58,782 bases of DNA from DSWT01 sp049975385 (GTDB lineage Bacteria; Chloroflexota; Anaerolineae; B4-G1; SLSP01), in assembly GCA_049975385.1 (NCBI GenBank), contig JBNGDO010000006.1, forward strand, positions 1 to 58,782, in the 5' to 3' direction. Shown here one piece after another: positions 42,666-51,685 of this stretch. The first letter of the stretch is position 1. Each line of letters starts with the position of its first letter. The notes under the pieces were generated by a model, which did no database searches, was not told the DNA's origin, and saw nothing but the letters and a program-made list of their open reading frames with translations. The position numbers were made by a program, and so were the translations under genes.

Positions 42666-43223
42666 ATGGACGAGGGCGAGGAGCGCGATCTGATCACGCG
42701 CGCGAAGTCCGACCCGGAAGCGTTCGGGGAGCTTTACCAGCACTACGTGGGGCGCATTTACAGCTATCATTACCGGCACACCGGCAATGCGATGGAAGCG
42801 GAGGACTTGACCTCGCGGACATTCTATCGGGCGCTGCGCAGCCTCCACAGGTATCGCGAGAAAGGGGCATCGTTCCAGGCGTGGTTGTTTCGGATTGCGC
42901 ATAATCTAGTGGTCAACTGGTACCGCGACACGAGTCGCCATCCGAGCGTCGCTATCGATAGTGTGTCGCCGCTCCATTCGCCATCACCGGCGCCACTCGA
43001 TTACGTCGAAGCACAGGAGACACGTGAGTTGTTATTGCAACTGTTGGCGGATTTGCCGGAAGACCGGAAAACGTTGCTGATTTTGAAATATGTGGAACAG
43101 ATGACCAATATGGAGATTGCAGCCGTGATGGGGAGATCCGAGGGGGCGATCAAGGCATTGTACCATCGTACCCTTGTCAGTTTGCGTGATATGATCCCGG
43201 AGGGATGGTCTGATGAAGTCTAG
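42666..43223 (+). CDS. Sigma-70 family RNA polymerase sigma factor (ECF-like)
   Basis: A 185-aa two-domain sigma factor. Region 2 spans FGELYQHYVGRIYSYHYRHT and AEDLTSRTFYRAL...FQAWLFRIAHNLVVNWYRD; region 4 is LPEDRKTLLILKYVEQMTNMEIAAVMGRSEGAIKALYHR. No region 1 or 3 is present. ATG 42666 follows GTGAGGAGGG. The next gene overlaps by 11 nt and encodes a one-helix membrane protein, a common arrangement for a membrane-tethered anti-sigma factor. A TATACT at 42598-42603 could be its -10. Confidence 0.92.
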   Translation: MDEGEERDLITRAKSDPEAFGELYQHYVGRIYSYHYRHTGNAMEAEDLTSRTFYRALRSLHRYREKGASFQAWLFRIAHNLVVNWYRDTSRHPSVAIDSVSPLHSPSPAPLDYVEAQETRELLLQLLADLPEDRKTLLILKYVEQMTNMEIAAVMGRSEGAIKALYHRTLVSLRDMIPEGWSDEV

Positions 43224-43548
43224 AGCACACCGCTACATCGTCTTACAAGAAAACCTCCCCGCTGAGGAAGAACAGGCGTTGGGGCAGCTTGTTACGCGCG
43301 CCATGCCGCCCGTCGCGCCTTCAGATGCCTTTGTGGAGCAGTTGGGCAGCGATCTGGTTGCCGAGGCACGTCGCCACTACGATGTGGAACAGCATCGGCA
43401 TCGGGTGACGCGCACGGTGGGATTGGTGGGCGGCGGCGTACTTTCGATCGTCGGTGGGGTGGCGCTGTGGCTGTTGGTCCAGCGCAAACGTGCGGTGCCG
43501 CCTGGTACGTCACCATCTCCGGCGGCAGCGTATCCAGCGCAGGCCTAG
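43213..43548 (+). CDS. Putative membrane partner (anti-sigma-like) of the sigma factor
   Basis: 111 aa with an N-terminal cytoplasmic half (about 1-72) and one transmembrane helix (about 73-95, VGLVGGGVLSIVGGVALWLLV), then a Pro/Ala tail. It contains no zinc-binding HxxxCxxC motif, so it would not be a ZAS-type anti-sigma. Overlap with the sigma-factor gene suggests translational coupling and functional partnership. Role as an anti-sigma factor is inferred from position only. Confidence 0.6.
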   Translation: MKSRAHRYIVLQENLPAEEEQALGQLVTRAMPPVAPSDAFVEQLGSDLVAEARRHYDVEQHRHRVTRTVGLVGGGVLSIVGGVALWLLVQRKRAVPPGTSPSPAAAYPAQA

Positions 43549-43574
43549 ATCCTATACACATATGGCAATGATGT

Positions 43575-43595
43575 CATAGTCGCTCTCCGACTATG
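43575..43595 (+). terminator. Possible terminator hairpin of the sigma-factor operon
   Basis: Perfect 8-bp stem CATAGTCG (43575-43582) with CGACTATG (43588-43595) and a 5-nt loop, 27 nt after the operon. There is no immediate T run. Confidence 0.4.
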
Positions 43596-43723
43596 CCGTC
43601 AGTTTGGTTTCATACGCGCGGATCAGTAAAGACAACTGAAGTTATCACCACATTGCGCCAGGTTTGCGGATCGTCGATCCTGATTTCTTCATTGCTAATC
43701 CCTCATTTCCCTTCTGGCTTTTG

Positions 43724-43751
43724 TTGCAAAGCATTATTTTCGGGGTAGAAT
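43724..43751 (+). promoter_or_regulatory. Predicted rnc promoter
   Basis: TTGCAA (43724-43729), 16 nt, TAGAAT (43746-43751); same pattern as the promoters at 5265, 12535 and 19515. Confidence 0.6.
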
Positions 43752-43888
43752 AGGCATACACGCGAGGCCGTGAACGATTCGCAGTGATGCCGGGAAGGCA
43801 GTGGGCCATCTCTCCGGCAGGGCAATTTGCGACCGAGGTTACCAGACCGTTGGACGCATAATGACAAGACTATCGGAGGGGGACGACC

Positions 43889-44578
43889 ATCTCAATCGCT
43901 GAAGTCCAGAGACGCTTGCAGTACCAGTTTTTGCACCCGGAGCTGTTGGAACTTGCCCTGACGCATCCTTCTTTCGCGCACGAGCATCCCGGAGAAGGTG
44001 GTGAGGAACACCATAACCAGCGGTTGGAGTTTCTCGGCGACGCGGTGCTAGATTTTTTGGTCGCGGCCTGGCTGTATCAAAATCACCCCGATCTTCCTGA
44101 AGGCCCGTTGACGCGTTTGCGCGCGACGCTCGTTTGCACGACGACATTGGCTTCCCTGGCGCAGCATCTTGGATTGGGCGAGGCTTTGCGCCTGGGACGC
44201 GGTGAAGAGGAGAGTGGTGGGAACACGCGTGCTGCTAATCTATGCGATGCTTTTGAGGCGCTCGTGGGGGCACTCTATCTGGATGGAGGTCTGGAAATTG
44301 CCTGGCAGCGCCTTGAACCGTGGTTTGTGCAGAAAGCCCAGGCGATTCTCCGCACCGGTGCCGATGTCGACGCCAAGTCGCGCTTTCAGGAGTGGGCGCA
44401 GGCCGACCTCGGCGTCACACCCGCGTACCGGATCGTCGATGAAACTGGTCCCGATCACGCCAAGGTGTTCACTGCCCAGGTGCTGCTGAACGAGCAGGTG
44501 GCGGGTGAGGGACGAGGCTCCAGCAAGCGCCTGGCGGAGCAATCTGCCGCACAAGCGGCGCTGGATGCTATGACTTGA
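43889..44578 (+). CDS. rnc: Ribonuclease III (start codon uncertain)
   Basis: Double-strand-specific endoribonuclease for rRNA and mRNA processing. Read from 43889 it has 229 aa: signature HNQRLEFLGDAVLDF with catalytic D51, second acidic site D120/E123 (CDAFEALVGALY) and a C-terminal dsRNA-binding domain (about 155-229, ending GSSKRLAEQSAAQAALDAM). The first ordinary in-frame start is TTG 43916, which lacks a Shine-Dalgarno and would cut the usual first helix (IAEVQRRLQYQF). The strong GGAGGGGG at 43875-43882 points to an ATC at 43889 (or ACG 43883), a non-standard start. The in-frame stop at 43862 rules out anything further upstream. Confidence 0.85.
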   Translation: MSIAEVQRRLQYQFLHPELLELALTHPSFAHEHPGEGGEEHHNQRLEFLGDAVLDFLVAAWLYQNHPDLPEGPLTRLRATLVCTTTLASLAQHLGLGEALRLGRGEEESGGNTRAANLCDAFEALVGALYLDGGLEIAWQRLEPWFVQKAQAILRTGADVDAKSRFQEWAQADLGVTPAYRIVDETGPDHAKVFTAQVLLNEQVAGEGRGSSKRLAEQSAAQAALDAMT

Positions 44579-44581
44579 TGC

Positions 44582-44690
44582 TGGTAACTGGTAATTGGTA
44601 ATCAGTAATGAGAAATGAGTAACTGGTAACTGGTTACTCCTTACTCCTTACTCCTTACTCCTTACTCATTACCGATTACTCGTTACCCGC
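44582..44690. repeat. Word-repeat palindrome (GGTAATN / TTACTCC words)
   Basis: GGTAACTGGTAATTGGTAAT (44583-44602) and further GTAA words are answered by TTACTCC units repeated four times (44634-44661) and CTCATTACCGATTACTCG (about 44665-44682). It lies between rnc and clpC. Confidence 0.75.
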
Positions 44691-44717
44691 TAACACTCAC
44701 TGAGAGGAATAACAGTT

Positions 44718-47246
44718 ATGATGCGTTTTGACCGTTTTACCGAGCGTGCCCAAGAGGCCGCGCAACGGGCGGTGGAGCTGATGACCCGCTACGGGCACAG
44801 CCAGGTAGATGTGGAACACTTATTGTTAGCGTTGATTCAACAGCAGCAGGGGACCGTCCCGGCATTATTGTTAGAGATGGGAGCGAACCCCGGACAGCTC
44901 TCTGAAGCCCTGGATACGTTACTGCGGCAGAATACCCGCCCTGGCATCTACGGCGCGGGCGGCGGGCAGCAGATCTTCATCACCCCGCGCGTCAAACGTG
45001 TGCTCGACCTTAGCCAGGAAGAAGTGACCGCGCTCAAGGACGAGTATATCTCCACGGAGCACCTTTTCCTGGCGATCACGCTGGAGCGCAATACAGGCGT
45101 TGCCCGGCTGCTGGCAGAAAACAACATCACCCACGACCGTACGATGGAAGTGGTGCAGAAGATGCGCGGCGGTCAAAAACTCACCAGCCCCCAGGCAGAG
45201 GCGCAGTTCCGCGTGTTGGCGCGCTTCAGCCGCGACCTCACGCAGATGGCGCGCGAGCGCAAGCTCGATCCGGTGATTGGGCGGGAAGGGGAAATCCAGC
45301 GGGTCATCCAGATTCTCGTGCGCCGTACCAAGAACAACCCGGTCCTCATCGGCGAGCCCGGTGTGGGCAAGACCGCCATCGTGGAAGGATTGGCGCAGAA
45401 GATTGCCAGCGACGACGTGCCCGAAATCCTCAAAGGTAAGCGTCTGGTGTTGCTTGACCTGGGTGCGCTGGTCGCCGGGACGCGCTTCCGCGGCGAGTTC
45501 GAGGAGCGGCTGAAGATGATCCTCGAAGAGGTGCAGCGGGCTGAAGGCGAGATCGTGCTCTTCATCGATGAACTGCACACCGTCGTTGGCGCGGGGAATG
45601 CGCAGGGAGCGTTGGATGCGTCGAACATGATCAAGCCGGCGCTGGCGCGCGGCGAGTTGCAGTGTATCGGCGCGACGACATTGGATGAGTACCGGCAGTA
45701 TATCGAAAAGGACGGCGCGTTGGAGCGCCGTTTTGCGCCGGTCTACGTGGAGGAGCCTTCGGTGGAGGACACCATCGCGATGCTGCGCGGCCTGCGCGAC
45801 CGCTATGAGGCGCATCACAAAGTGCGCATCTCCGATGCAGCAGTGGAGGCGGCGGCGCGATTGGCGCATCGTTACGTCACAGACCGGCACCTGCCCGACA
45901 AGGCGATTGACATTATGGACGAGGCCGCGGCGCGTTTGCGGGTGGCACTCTTCACGTTGCCACCCGATCTCAAGCAGATGGAGGCGGAGATCAACCGTCT
46001 GCGCGCTGAAGAAGAGGCGGCGGGCAATATGCGCGACTACGAGCGCGCGGCCGAGGTGAAAACCCAGCGTTTGCGCCAGGAGGAGGATTTCTCCGCCAAG
46101 CGTGAGGAATGGCGGGGCCGCCATCAACTGGATGAGTTGGTGGAGGCGCAGGACATCGCCGCCGTCGTCTCGGCGTGGACGGGTATCCCGGTGTACCAGG
46201 TCTTGGAGAAAGAGGCGGATAAGCTGCTGCGGATGGAAGAAGCCATTCAGCAGCGCATTATTGGGCAAGACGAGGCCATCAACGCTATCGCCGACGCTAT
46301 CCGCCGGGCGCGCGCCGGCTTGAAAGACCCCCGCCGGCCTATTGGGAGCTTCCTCTTTCTGGGCGCTTCCGGCGTGGGCAAGACGGAGACGGCCAAGGCG
46401 CTGGCGGCGTTCCTCTTCGATGACGAAGATGCGCTGTTGCGCATCGATATGAGCGAATACCGAGAGGCACACACGATTTCGCGGCTGTTCGGCGCGCCGC
46501 CGGGTTACGTGGGCTACGATCAGGGCGGGCAGTTGACCGAGGCCGTGCGGCGGCGTCCCTACCAGGTGGTGCTCTTCGATGAGATTGAGAAGGCGCATCC
46601 AGACGTGTGGAACGCGTTGTTGCAAATCCTCGACGAGGGGCGTCTCACCGATGGCCAAGGGCGCAGCGTCGATTTCCGCAATACCGTGGTCATTATGACG
46701 TCCAACATCGGTACCGCCTACGGGAAACGCGGCGGGGCGTTGGGCTTCGCGCGCGGGGCTGACGACCAGGATGAAGAGGTGCGCCGCCGGACGCTTGCGG
46801 CGCTCAAGGAAACCTTCCGCCCGGAATTTATCAACCGGGTGGATGAGATTATCATTTTTGCGAATCTCACGTTGGAGGCTGTGGCGCGCATCGTCGATTT
46901 GCAGATGCAGGAGGTGCAGACGCGCCTCAGCGAATACGACCTGCACGTCACGCTGACGGATGCGGCGAAGCGGTGGTTGGCCGAGCAGGGTTACGATCCG
47001 CAATTTGGCGCGCGTCCGCTGCGCCGTGTGATCCAGCGGCACGTGGAGAGCCCGCTGAGCGTACAAATCTTGCGAGGTAATTTCGGCCCGGGCACGCGCA
47101 TCTGCGTGGATGTGGGAGATAGTAGCGGTGCCGATGAGGCGGGAGGGGCGCTCGAATTTTGCACTGTTGAACCAGAGGAAGATGTCGAGAGCGTCGTTCT
47201 TGTTGAGGCGCAGATTTCTGAAACTCCAGTTGAGGGGACAGCATAA
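44718..47246 (+). CDS. clpC: ClpC-type AAA+ protease ATPase subunit
   Basis: Unfoldase for ClpP-dependent proteolysis, 842 aa. It has a double Clp-N domain (about 1-145), D1 with GEPGVGKTAIVEGLAQ and FIDELHTVVG, a short linker carrying a UVR-like motif (AGNMRDYERAAEVKTQRLRQ), and D2 with GASGVGKTETAKALA and LFDEIEKAHPDVWNALLQ. The linker is far shorter than ClpB's M domain, which favours ClpC. The tripeptide LGF (in GALGFARG) occupies the ClpP-docking loop position. Start: ATG 44718 or 44721 after GAGAGGA (44702-44708). Confidence 0.93.
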   Translation: MMRFDRFTERAQEAAQRAVELMTRYGHSQVDVEHLLLALIQQQQGTVPALLLEMGANPGQLSEALDTLLRQNTRPGIYGAGGGQQIFITPRVKRVLDLSQEEVTALKDEYISTEHLFLAITLERNTGVARLLAENNITHDRTMEVVQKMRGGQKLTSPQAEAQFRVLARFSRDLTQMARERKLDPVIGREGEIQRVIQILVRRTKNNPVLIGEPGVGKTAIVEGLAQKIASDDVPEILKGKRLVLLDLGALVAGTRFRGEFEERLKMILEEVQRAEGEIVLFIDELHTVVGAGNAQGALDASNMIKPALARGELQCIGATTLDEYRQYIEKDGALERRFAPVYVEEPSVEDTIAMLRGLRDRYEAHHKVRISDAAVEAAARLAHRYVTDRHLPDKAIDIMDEAAARLRVALFTLPPDLKQMEAEINRLRAEEEAAGNMRDYERAAEVKTQRLRQEEDFSAKREEWRGRHQLDELVEAQDIAAVVSAWTGIPVYQVLEKEADKLLRMEEAIQQRIIGQDEAINAIADAIRRARAGLKDPRRPIGSFLFLGASGVGKTETAKALAAFLFDDEDALLRIDMSEYREAHTISRLFGAPPGYVGYDQGGQLTEAVRRRPYQVVLFDEIEKAHPDVWNALLQILDEGRLTDGQGRSVDFRNTVVIMTSNIGTAYGKRGGALGFARGADDQDEEVRRRTLAALKETFRPEFINRVDEIIIFANLTLEAVARIVDLQMQEVQTRLSEYDLHVTLTDAAKRWLAEQGYDPQFGARPLRRVIQRHVESPLSVQILRGNFGPGTRICVDVGDSSGADEAGGALEFCTVEPEEDVESVVLVEAQISETPVEGTA

Positions 47247-47632
47247 CCATTCTGCTCCATCGTCACTGGTTCGCAGTCGGGTAGAAGCCGATGGGTCCGG
47301 GGGATCGGGATCACAATGTGATATTTTGCATCTGCAACAAGGTCCTTTTCCCCCTGGTTTTGTTGTCAATCTTGTAATATGGTGTATATCATGGAATAGA
47401 TGCTTTTATTGATCCGGTCACAAAAACCTAAAGCTCTTCAGTATCTAACAGGGGTATAAGCGTTTAGCAAGTTACGACTGGATCAGTAGGTGTCTGCTGA
47501 CTCTGAATACACTCTACATAATCCCGGGTAGACCGCGAAGGAGGTGGTGCAGTCGCAGGAGATACATAGAGAGCGTATGCATGCTTTTTGATTTTCAAAT
47601 CTTCGTAACCAATCTATTACAGGAGGAGTCCT
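47247..47632 (+). promoter_or_regulatory. 386-nt leader of the nucleoside importer operon
   Basis: Contains a likely promoter TTGTCA (47363-47368), 16 nt, TATATC (47385-47390), followed by about 240 nt of untranslated leader. Short stems are possible (for example CAGTAGG with CTGCTG near 47485-47501), but I see no known riboswitch core, in particular no purine-type pattern. The gene's Shine-Dalgarno is AGGAGGAG. Confidence 0.4.
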
Positions 47633-48685
47633 ATGTTGAAGAAATTGTGGGTTTTGCTGAGCCTGGTGCTGGTCGCCAGCATGCTGTTGGTGGGCTGCGG
47701 TGGTGGCGGTACGGGTGATAAGCTCAAGGTCGGTATGATCACCGATGCTGGCGGTATTGACGATAAGTCCTTTAATGCCACTTCGTGGGAGGGCGTCGAG
47801 GACGCGATCAAGGAATTGGGTGTGGATGGTAGCTACTTGGAATCCAAGCAGCAGACCGACTATGCCACGAACCTCGCCCAGTATGTCAATCAAGAAGCCG
47901 ATCTAATCATCACCGTGGGTTTCTTGCTGGCAGATGATACCGCGGATTTTGCTTCCCGTTATCCCGATACTAATTTTGCTATCGTGGACTTCCCTTCGCT
48001 GGGTGACAACGTGCGTGGTTTGACTTTCAGCACCGACGAAGCAGCCTTCCTGGCTGGCTATGCGGCGGCTGCGGCAACCCAGACCGGTAAGGTCGCCACT
48101 TTCGGCGGCATCAACATCCCCACCGTCGCTATCTTCATGGTGGGCTTTGAGTACGGTGTGGACTACTACAACCAGCAGCATGGCACCAGCGTTGAGGTTC
48201 TGGGCTGGGACACTGCCGCGAACGATGGTGTTTTTGTCGGTAACTTCGATTCCACCGATGACGGGCGCCGTGTCGCGGAGACCTTCATGAACGAAGGCGC
48301 TGATATCGTCATGCCGGTGGCCGGTCCTGTGGGTCTGGGTTCAGCACAGGCAGTCAAGGAACGCGGTAATGCTTGGATCATCGGCGTGGATACCGACTGG
48401 ACGGTGAGCGCAGCAGAGTACAAGGACATTGTCCTGACCAGCGTGCTCAAGAACATGGATGTCGCCGTCTTCGATACCATCAAGACCGTGCAAGCCGATG
48501 ATTTTGCGGGCTTCGCTGGTGAGACCTACGTCGGTACGTTGGAGAATGATGGTGTAGGCATTGCTGATGTTGCCTCTGGCACGATATCTGCTGACGTTGC
48601 AGCCGAACTGGATGATATCAAGGCCGACATCATCGCTGGTAATATCAAGACCGGTTGGGCGGAGTATTCCGCGGGCTTGGAGTAA
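47633..48685 (+). CDS. BMP/PnrA-family nucleoside-binding lipoprotein
   Basis: Extracytoplasmic receptor of a nucleoside ABC importer, 350 aa. Lipoprotein signal with lipobox LVGC (Cys about residue 22) followed by a Gly-rich spacer. The BMP fold is shown by VGMITDAGGIDDKSFNATSWEG near the start, ADLIITVGFLLADDTADFA, DNVRGLTFSTDEAAFLAGY and GADIVMPVAGPVGLGSAQAV. Family members such as PnrA bind purine nucleosides. ATG 47633 has AGGAGGAG upstream. The ATPase and both permeases follow after a terminator-like hairpin. Confidence 0.92.
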   Translation: MLKKLWVLLSLVLVASMLLVGCGGGGTGDKLKVGMITDAGGIDDKSFNATSWEGVEDAIKELGVDGSYLESKQQTDYATNLAQYVNQEADLIITVGFLLADDTADFASRYPDTNFAIVDFPSLGDNVRGLTFSTDEAAFLAGYAAAAATQTGKVATFGGINIPTVAIFMVGFEYGVDYYNQQHGTSVEVLGWDTAANDGVFVGNFDSTDDGRRVAETFMNEGADIVMPVAGPVGLGSAQAVKERGNAWIIGVDTDWTVSAAEYKDIVLTSVLKNMDVAVFDTIKTVQADDFAGFAGETYVGTLENDGVGIADVASGTISADVAAELDDIKADIIAGNIKTGWAEYSAGLE

Positions 48686-48694
48686 GTTGTATGG

Positions 48695-48727
48695 AAAGGC
48701 GCGGTCGTAGTTGACCGCGCCTTTTTT
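48695..48727 (+). terminator. Attenuator-type terminator after the BMP receptor
   Basis: AAAGGCGCGGTC (48695-48706), 6-nt loop, GACCGCGCC (48713-48721), six T. It divides the receptor from the ATPase gene, mirroring the arrangement at 7298. Confidence 0.88.
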
Positions 48728-48869
48728 CTGATTTGACTGCTTTTTGGCTGCTGAGCGACAACTTTGCAGCCAAAAAACATTTCTGTGGTAGCGATTTCCA
48801 GGGCCGAGACACGGAAGTTTTCCTCTAAAAACACTGTGCTCTCGGTGGCTATTTTTGAAGGAGGAAGCT

Positions 48870-50423
48870 ATGCCCCCCGTTTTGGAACTGAAGGGAATTA
48901 CGAAACGCTTTCCTGGGGTGTTGGCGAATGACCACATTGATCTGACCCTGGAAGAAGGCAAGGTCCTGGCGCTGTTGGGGGAAAACGGGGCCGGTAAAAG
49001 CACGTTGATGAATGTCCTCTACGGTTTGTACACGCCGGATGAGGGCGAAATCTTCGTGCGCGGCCAGAAAGCCGATATTCAAGGCCCCGGTGATGCAATT
49101 GCGTTAGGGATTGGCATGGTGCATCAGCACTTTATGCTCGTGCCAGTACTCACCGTGACCGAGAACGTGATGCTTGGCATGGAATCTATCAAGAACAAGC
49201 TGTTTCTGGATCGTGAAGTGGCTGCCAAGCGGATTCACGAGATCTCCGAGCAGTATGGTTTGGAGGTAGATCCTTATGCGATAGTGGGCGATTTGCCCGT
49301 GGGCATCCAACAGCGGGTGGAGATCATCAAGTTGCTATACCGCCAGGCCGATATTCTGATTTTGGACGAGCCGACCGCCGTATTGACGCCCCAAGAGGTG
49401 CGCGGACTTTTTCGGGTTATCCGTTCTCTGCTCTCCAAAGGCAAATCCATTATCTTTATCAGCCACAAGTTGAAGGAAGTCCTCGAAATCTCCGATAGCA
49501 TTTTGGTATTGCGCGGGGGTCGCGTCGCCGGATTGGCGCTGCCGGAGGAAAGCAATGAGCGCAGTCTCGCTTCGTTGATGGTGGGCCGCGAGGTCATTCT
49601 CACTGTACCGAAGGAGAAGGCCCAACCCAAAGGTCCGGTGTTGGAAGTGGAGAACTTGCGCGTTAGGGGAGAGGGGACACACGTCGCTGTCCGCGGTGTC
49701 TCCTTCGATGTGCGCGCGGGTGAGATCGTGGGCGTGGCCGGTGTTCAGGGCAACGGACAGACCGAGTTGGTGGAATCGTTGGCCGGATTGCGTCCGGCGG
49801 AAAGCGGCGCGGTGCGACTGCTGGGCAAGGATGTGACCCACGCCTCGCCGCGCGTGATCACGGAGGCGGGTACGGCGCACATCCCCGAAGACCGGCAGCG
49901 TGATGGCCTGGTGCTCAGTTATCCCATCGCCGATAATCTGATTTTGAACACATATTACCTTCCACCCGTCGCGCAGGGTTTGGTCATGCAGGAACCGGTG
50001 ATCCAGGAGCGCGCCGAACGTCTGGTGGCCGAATACGATGTCCGCACGCCCAGTGTGCTGACGCCTACAGGCAGCCTGTCCGGCGGCAATCAGCAGAAGG
50101 TTATCGTAGCGCGTGAGTTGAGCCGGTCGGGCCAGTTCGTCATCGCCGCCCAACCTACACGCGGTCTGGATGTCGGCTCCATCGAATACATCCATTCCCA
50201 GTTGATCCAAAAACGCGATGAGGGTGCCGGGGTGCTGGTGGTCTCAGCCGAATTGGATGAGATCCTCTCGCTGACGGATCGCATCATCGTCATGTTTGAG
50301 GGCCGTATTATGGACATCGTGCCCATTGAGAAAGCGACCCGCGAAGATCTCGGGTTGCTCATGGCAGGAATTCATCTCGATGAACACGGGGCCGACGTCG
50401 CGGCCGCAAAGGAGGCAGCATGA
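48870..50423 (+). CDS. Nucleoside ABC importer ATPase with two ABC domains
   Basis: 517-aa double-ABC ATPase of the sugar/nucleoside (CUT2-like) type. N-terminal domain: LLGENGAGKSTLMNVLYGLY, Walker B LILDEPTAVLTPQE. Its signature is PVGIQQRVEIIKLL in place of LSGGQ, as is usual in this family. C-terminal domain: VAGVQGNGQTELVESLAGL with a degenerate P loop, LSGGNQQKVIVAREL, and FVIAAQPTRGLDVGSIEYI where Walker B has lost the catalytic Glu (Gln). ATG 48870 has GGAGGAAG upstream. The permease gene overlaps by 4 nt. Confidence 0.94.
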   Translation: MPPVLELKGITKRFPGVLANDHIDLTLEEGKVLALLGENGAGKSTLMNVLYGLYTPDEGEIFVRGQKADIQGPGDAIALGIGMVHQHFMLVPVLTVTENVMLGMESIKNKLFLDREVAAKRIHEISEQYGLEVDPYAIVGDLPVGIQQRVEIIKLLYRQADILILDEPTAVLTPQEVRGLFRVIRSLLSKGKSIIFISHKLKEVLEISDSILVLRGGRVAGLALPEESNERSLASLMVGREVILTVPKEKAQPKGPVLEVENLRVRGEGTHVAVRGVSFDVRAGEIVGVAGVQGNGQTELVESLAGLRPAESGAVRLLGKDVTHASPRVITEAGTAHIPEDRQRDGLVLSYPIADNLILNTYYLPPVAQGLVMQEPVIQERAERLVAEYDVRTPSVLTPTGSLSGGNQQKVIVARELSRSGQFVIAAQPTRGLDVGSIEYIHSQLIQKRDEGAGVLVVSAELDEILSLTDRIIVMFEGRIMDIVPIEKATREDLGLLMAGIHLDEHGADVAAAKEAA

Positions 50424-51676
50424 GCAAGAAGAACGCGACGCAAAAGGCAGCGCAGAAGGAACGCTCTGGTAGTCGTTGGCGTGCGTTGCTCACACCAGTG
50501 ATGGCGATTGTCACGGCGCTGATTCTGGGCGCGGTCGTGATCGTCGTGACCGACACCGCCGTCTACGATGCATTTAGGGAGAGTTTTGGCGCTGGTCTGC
50601 TGAGCATAGTGGAGGTGGTCGCTACCGCTTATGGCGCTTTCTTCACCGGTGCTTTTGGCGATCCGGCACGGATGGTGCGGGGTTTGAACACCTGGATCAC
50701 GACCGGTGATGGGAGCGCCTGGACGCAGTCACTATACCCGATTACCGAGACTTTGCGCTACGCTACGCCATACATCTTCGCCGGTTTGGCAGTGGCAGTC
50801 GGTTTCCGCGGTGGTCTCTTCAATATCGGCGCAGAAGGCCAATACTTCATCGCCGGATTGACGACGGTCTTTGTGGGGTATGCGCTTACCGGCGTGCCGT
50901 GGTTCATCCACGCGCCGCTGGCGCTGTTGGCGGGCATTCTGGGCGGCGCGGCTTGGGGTGTCATCCCTGGCTATCTCAAGGCCAAGACCGGCGCGCACGA
51001 GGTGATCAACACGATCATGCTCAACTACATCGCCTTCCGCTTTGCGGAATTTATGCTTGATGTCGGCGGCCCGCTGGCGCGTGGCGATGGGCGCCCGGTC
51101 AGCCCCGTGATTGAGCCTTCGGCCCAACTGGCACAGTTCTTCCCCTCCAATCCCAATATTCGCTTCAACGTGGGCTTCTTTCTGGCGCTGCTGGCGGCGG
51201 GTTTTGTATACTGGCTGCTCTTCAAGACGACGATTGGCTATGAGATTCGCACGGTGGGCCAGAATCCACGCGCGGCGAAATACGCCGGGATGAACGTGGC
51301 TCGTACGGTGGTGCTCACCATGGCCCTGAGCGGCGGTCTGGCAGGGTTAGCGGCGTCGCACGATATTCTCGGCGTCATCGGCTTTATGCCCAACGCCTTC
51401 TCTTCGGGCTACGGTTTTGATGCGATCGCGTTGGCGTTGCTCGGCAATAGCCACCCGTTTGGGGTCGTGCTGGCGTCGTTGCTCTTTGGCGCGTTGCAGG
51501 CTGGCGCGCGTAACATGCAAGCCATCGCGCGTGTCCCTCTGGACCTCACCGATATTCTCCAGGGGTTGATCATCATCTTCATCGCGGCCCCGGCAATCAT
51601 CCGGGCCTTGTACCGGTTGCGTGCACTGGAAGAGGGTGAGGGCGCGGTGCTGACACGCGGCTGGGGACAGTTGTAG
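50420..51676 (+). CDS. Nucleoside ABC importer permease, first subunit
   Basis: 418-aa membrane protein of the BPD_transp_2 group, about eight to ten helices. A hydrophobic N-terminal helix (about 22-48) precedes an external loop; the family motifs are FNIGAEGQYFIAGL, LKAKTGAHEVINTIMLNYIA, TVGQNPRAAKYAGMN and GYGFDAIALALLGNSHP. It begins ATGA over the ATPase stop and is followed 9 nt later by the second permease. Confidence 0.93.
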   Translation: MSKKNATQKAAQKERSGSRWRALLTPVMAIVTALILGAVVIVVTDTAVYDAFRESFGAGLLSIVEVVATAYGAFFTGAFGDPARMVRGLNTWITTGDGSAWTQSLYPITETLRYATPYIFAGLAVAVGFRGGLFNIGAEGQYFIAGLTTVFVGYALTGVPWFIHAPLALLAGILGGAAWGVIPGYLKAKTGAHEVINTIMLNYIAFRFAEFMLDVGGPLARGDGRPVSPVIEPSAQLAQFFPSNPNIRFNVGFFLALLAAGFVYWLLFKTTIGYEIRTVGQNPRAAKYAGMNVARTVVLTMALSGGLAGLAASHDILGVIGFMPNAFSSGYGFDAIALALLGNSHPFGVVLASLLFGALQAGARNMQAIARVPLDLTDILQGLIIIFIAAPAIIRALYRLRALEEGEGAVLTRGWGQL

Positions 51677-51685
51677 GAGGTCGCC

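Larger units (their letters stand above)
43549..43888. other. 340-nt gap between the sigma operon and rnc
   Basis: It contains the hairpin CATAGTCG-loop-CGACTATG (43575-43595) and a predicted promoter at 43724-43751. No small gene with a convincing start was found. Confidence 0.6.

Noticed and set aside
44919..47369. 816-codon minus-strand frame opposite clpC
   Set aside because: The clpC gene has all AAA motifs; the reverse frame has no domain or start signal.
47400..47632. Purine riboswitch before the nucleoside importer
   Set aside because: I could not find the conserved junction and loop motifs of purine or other known riboswitches.
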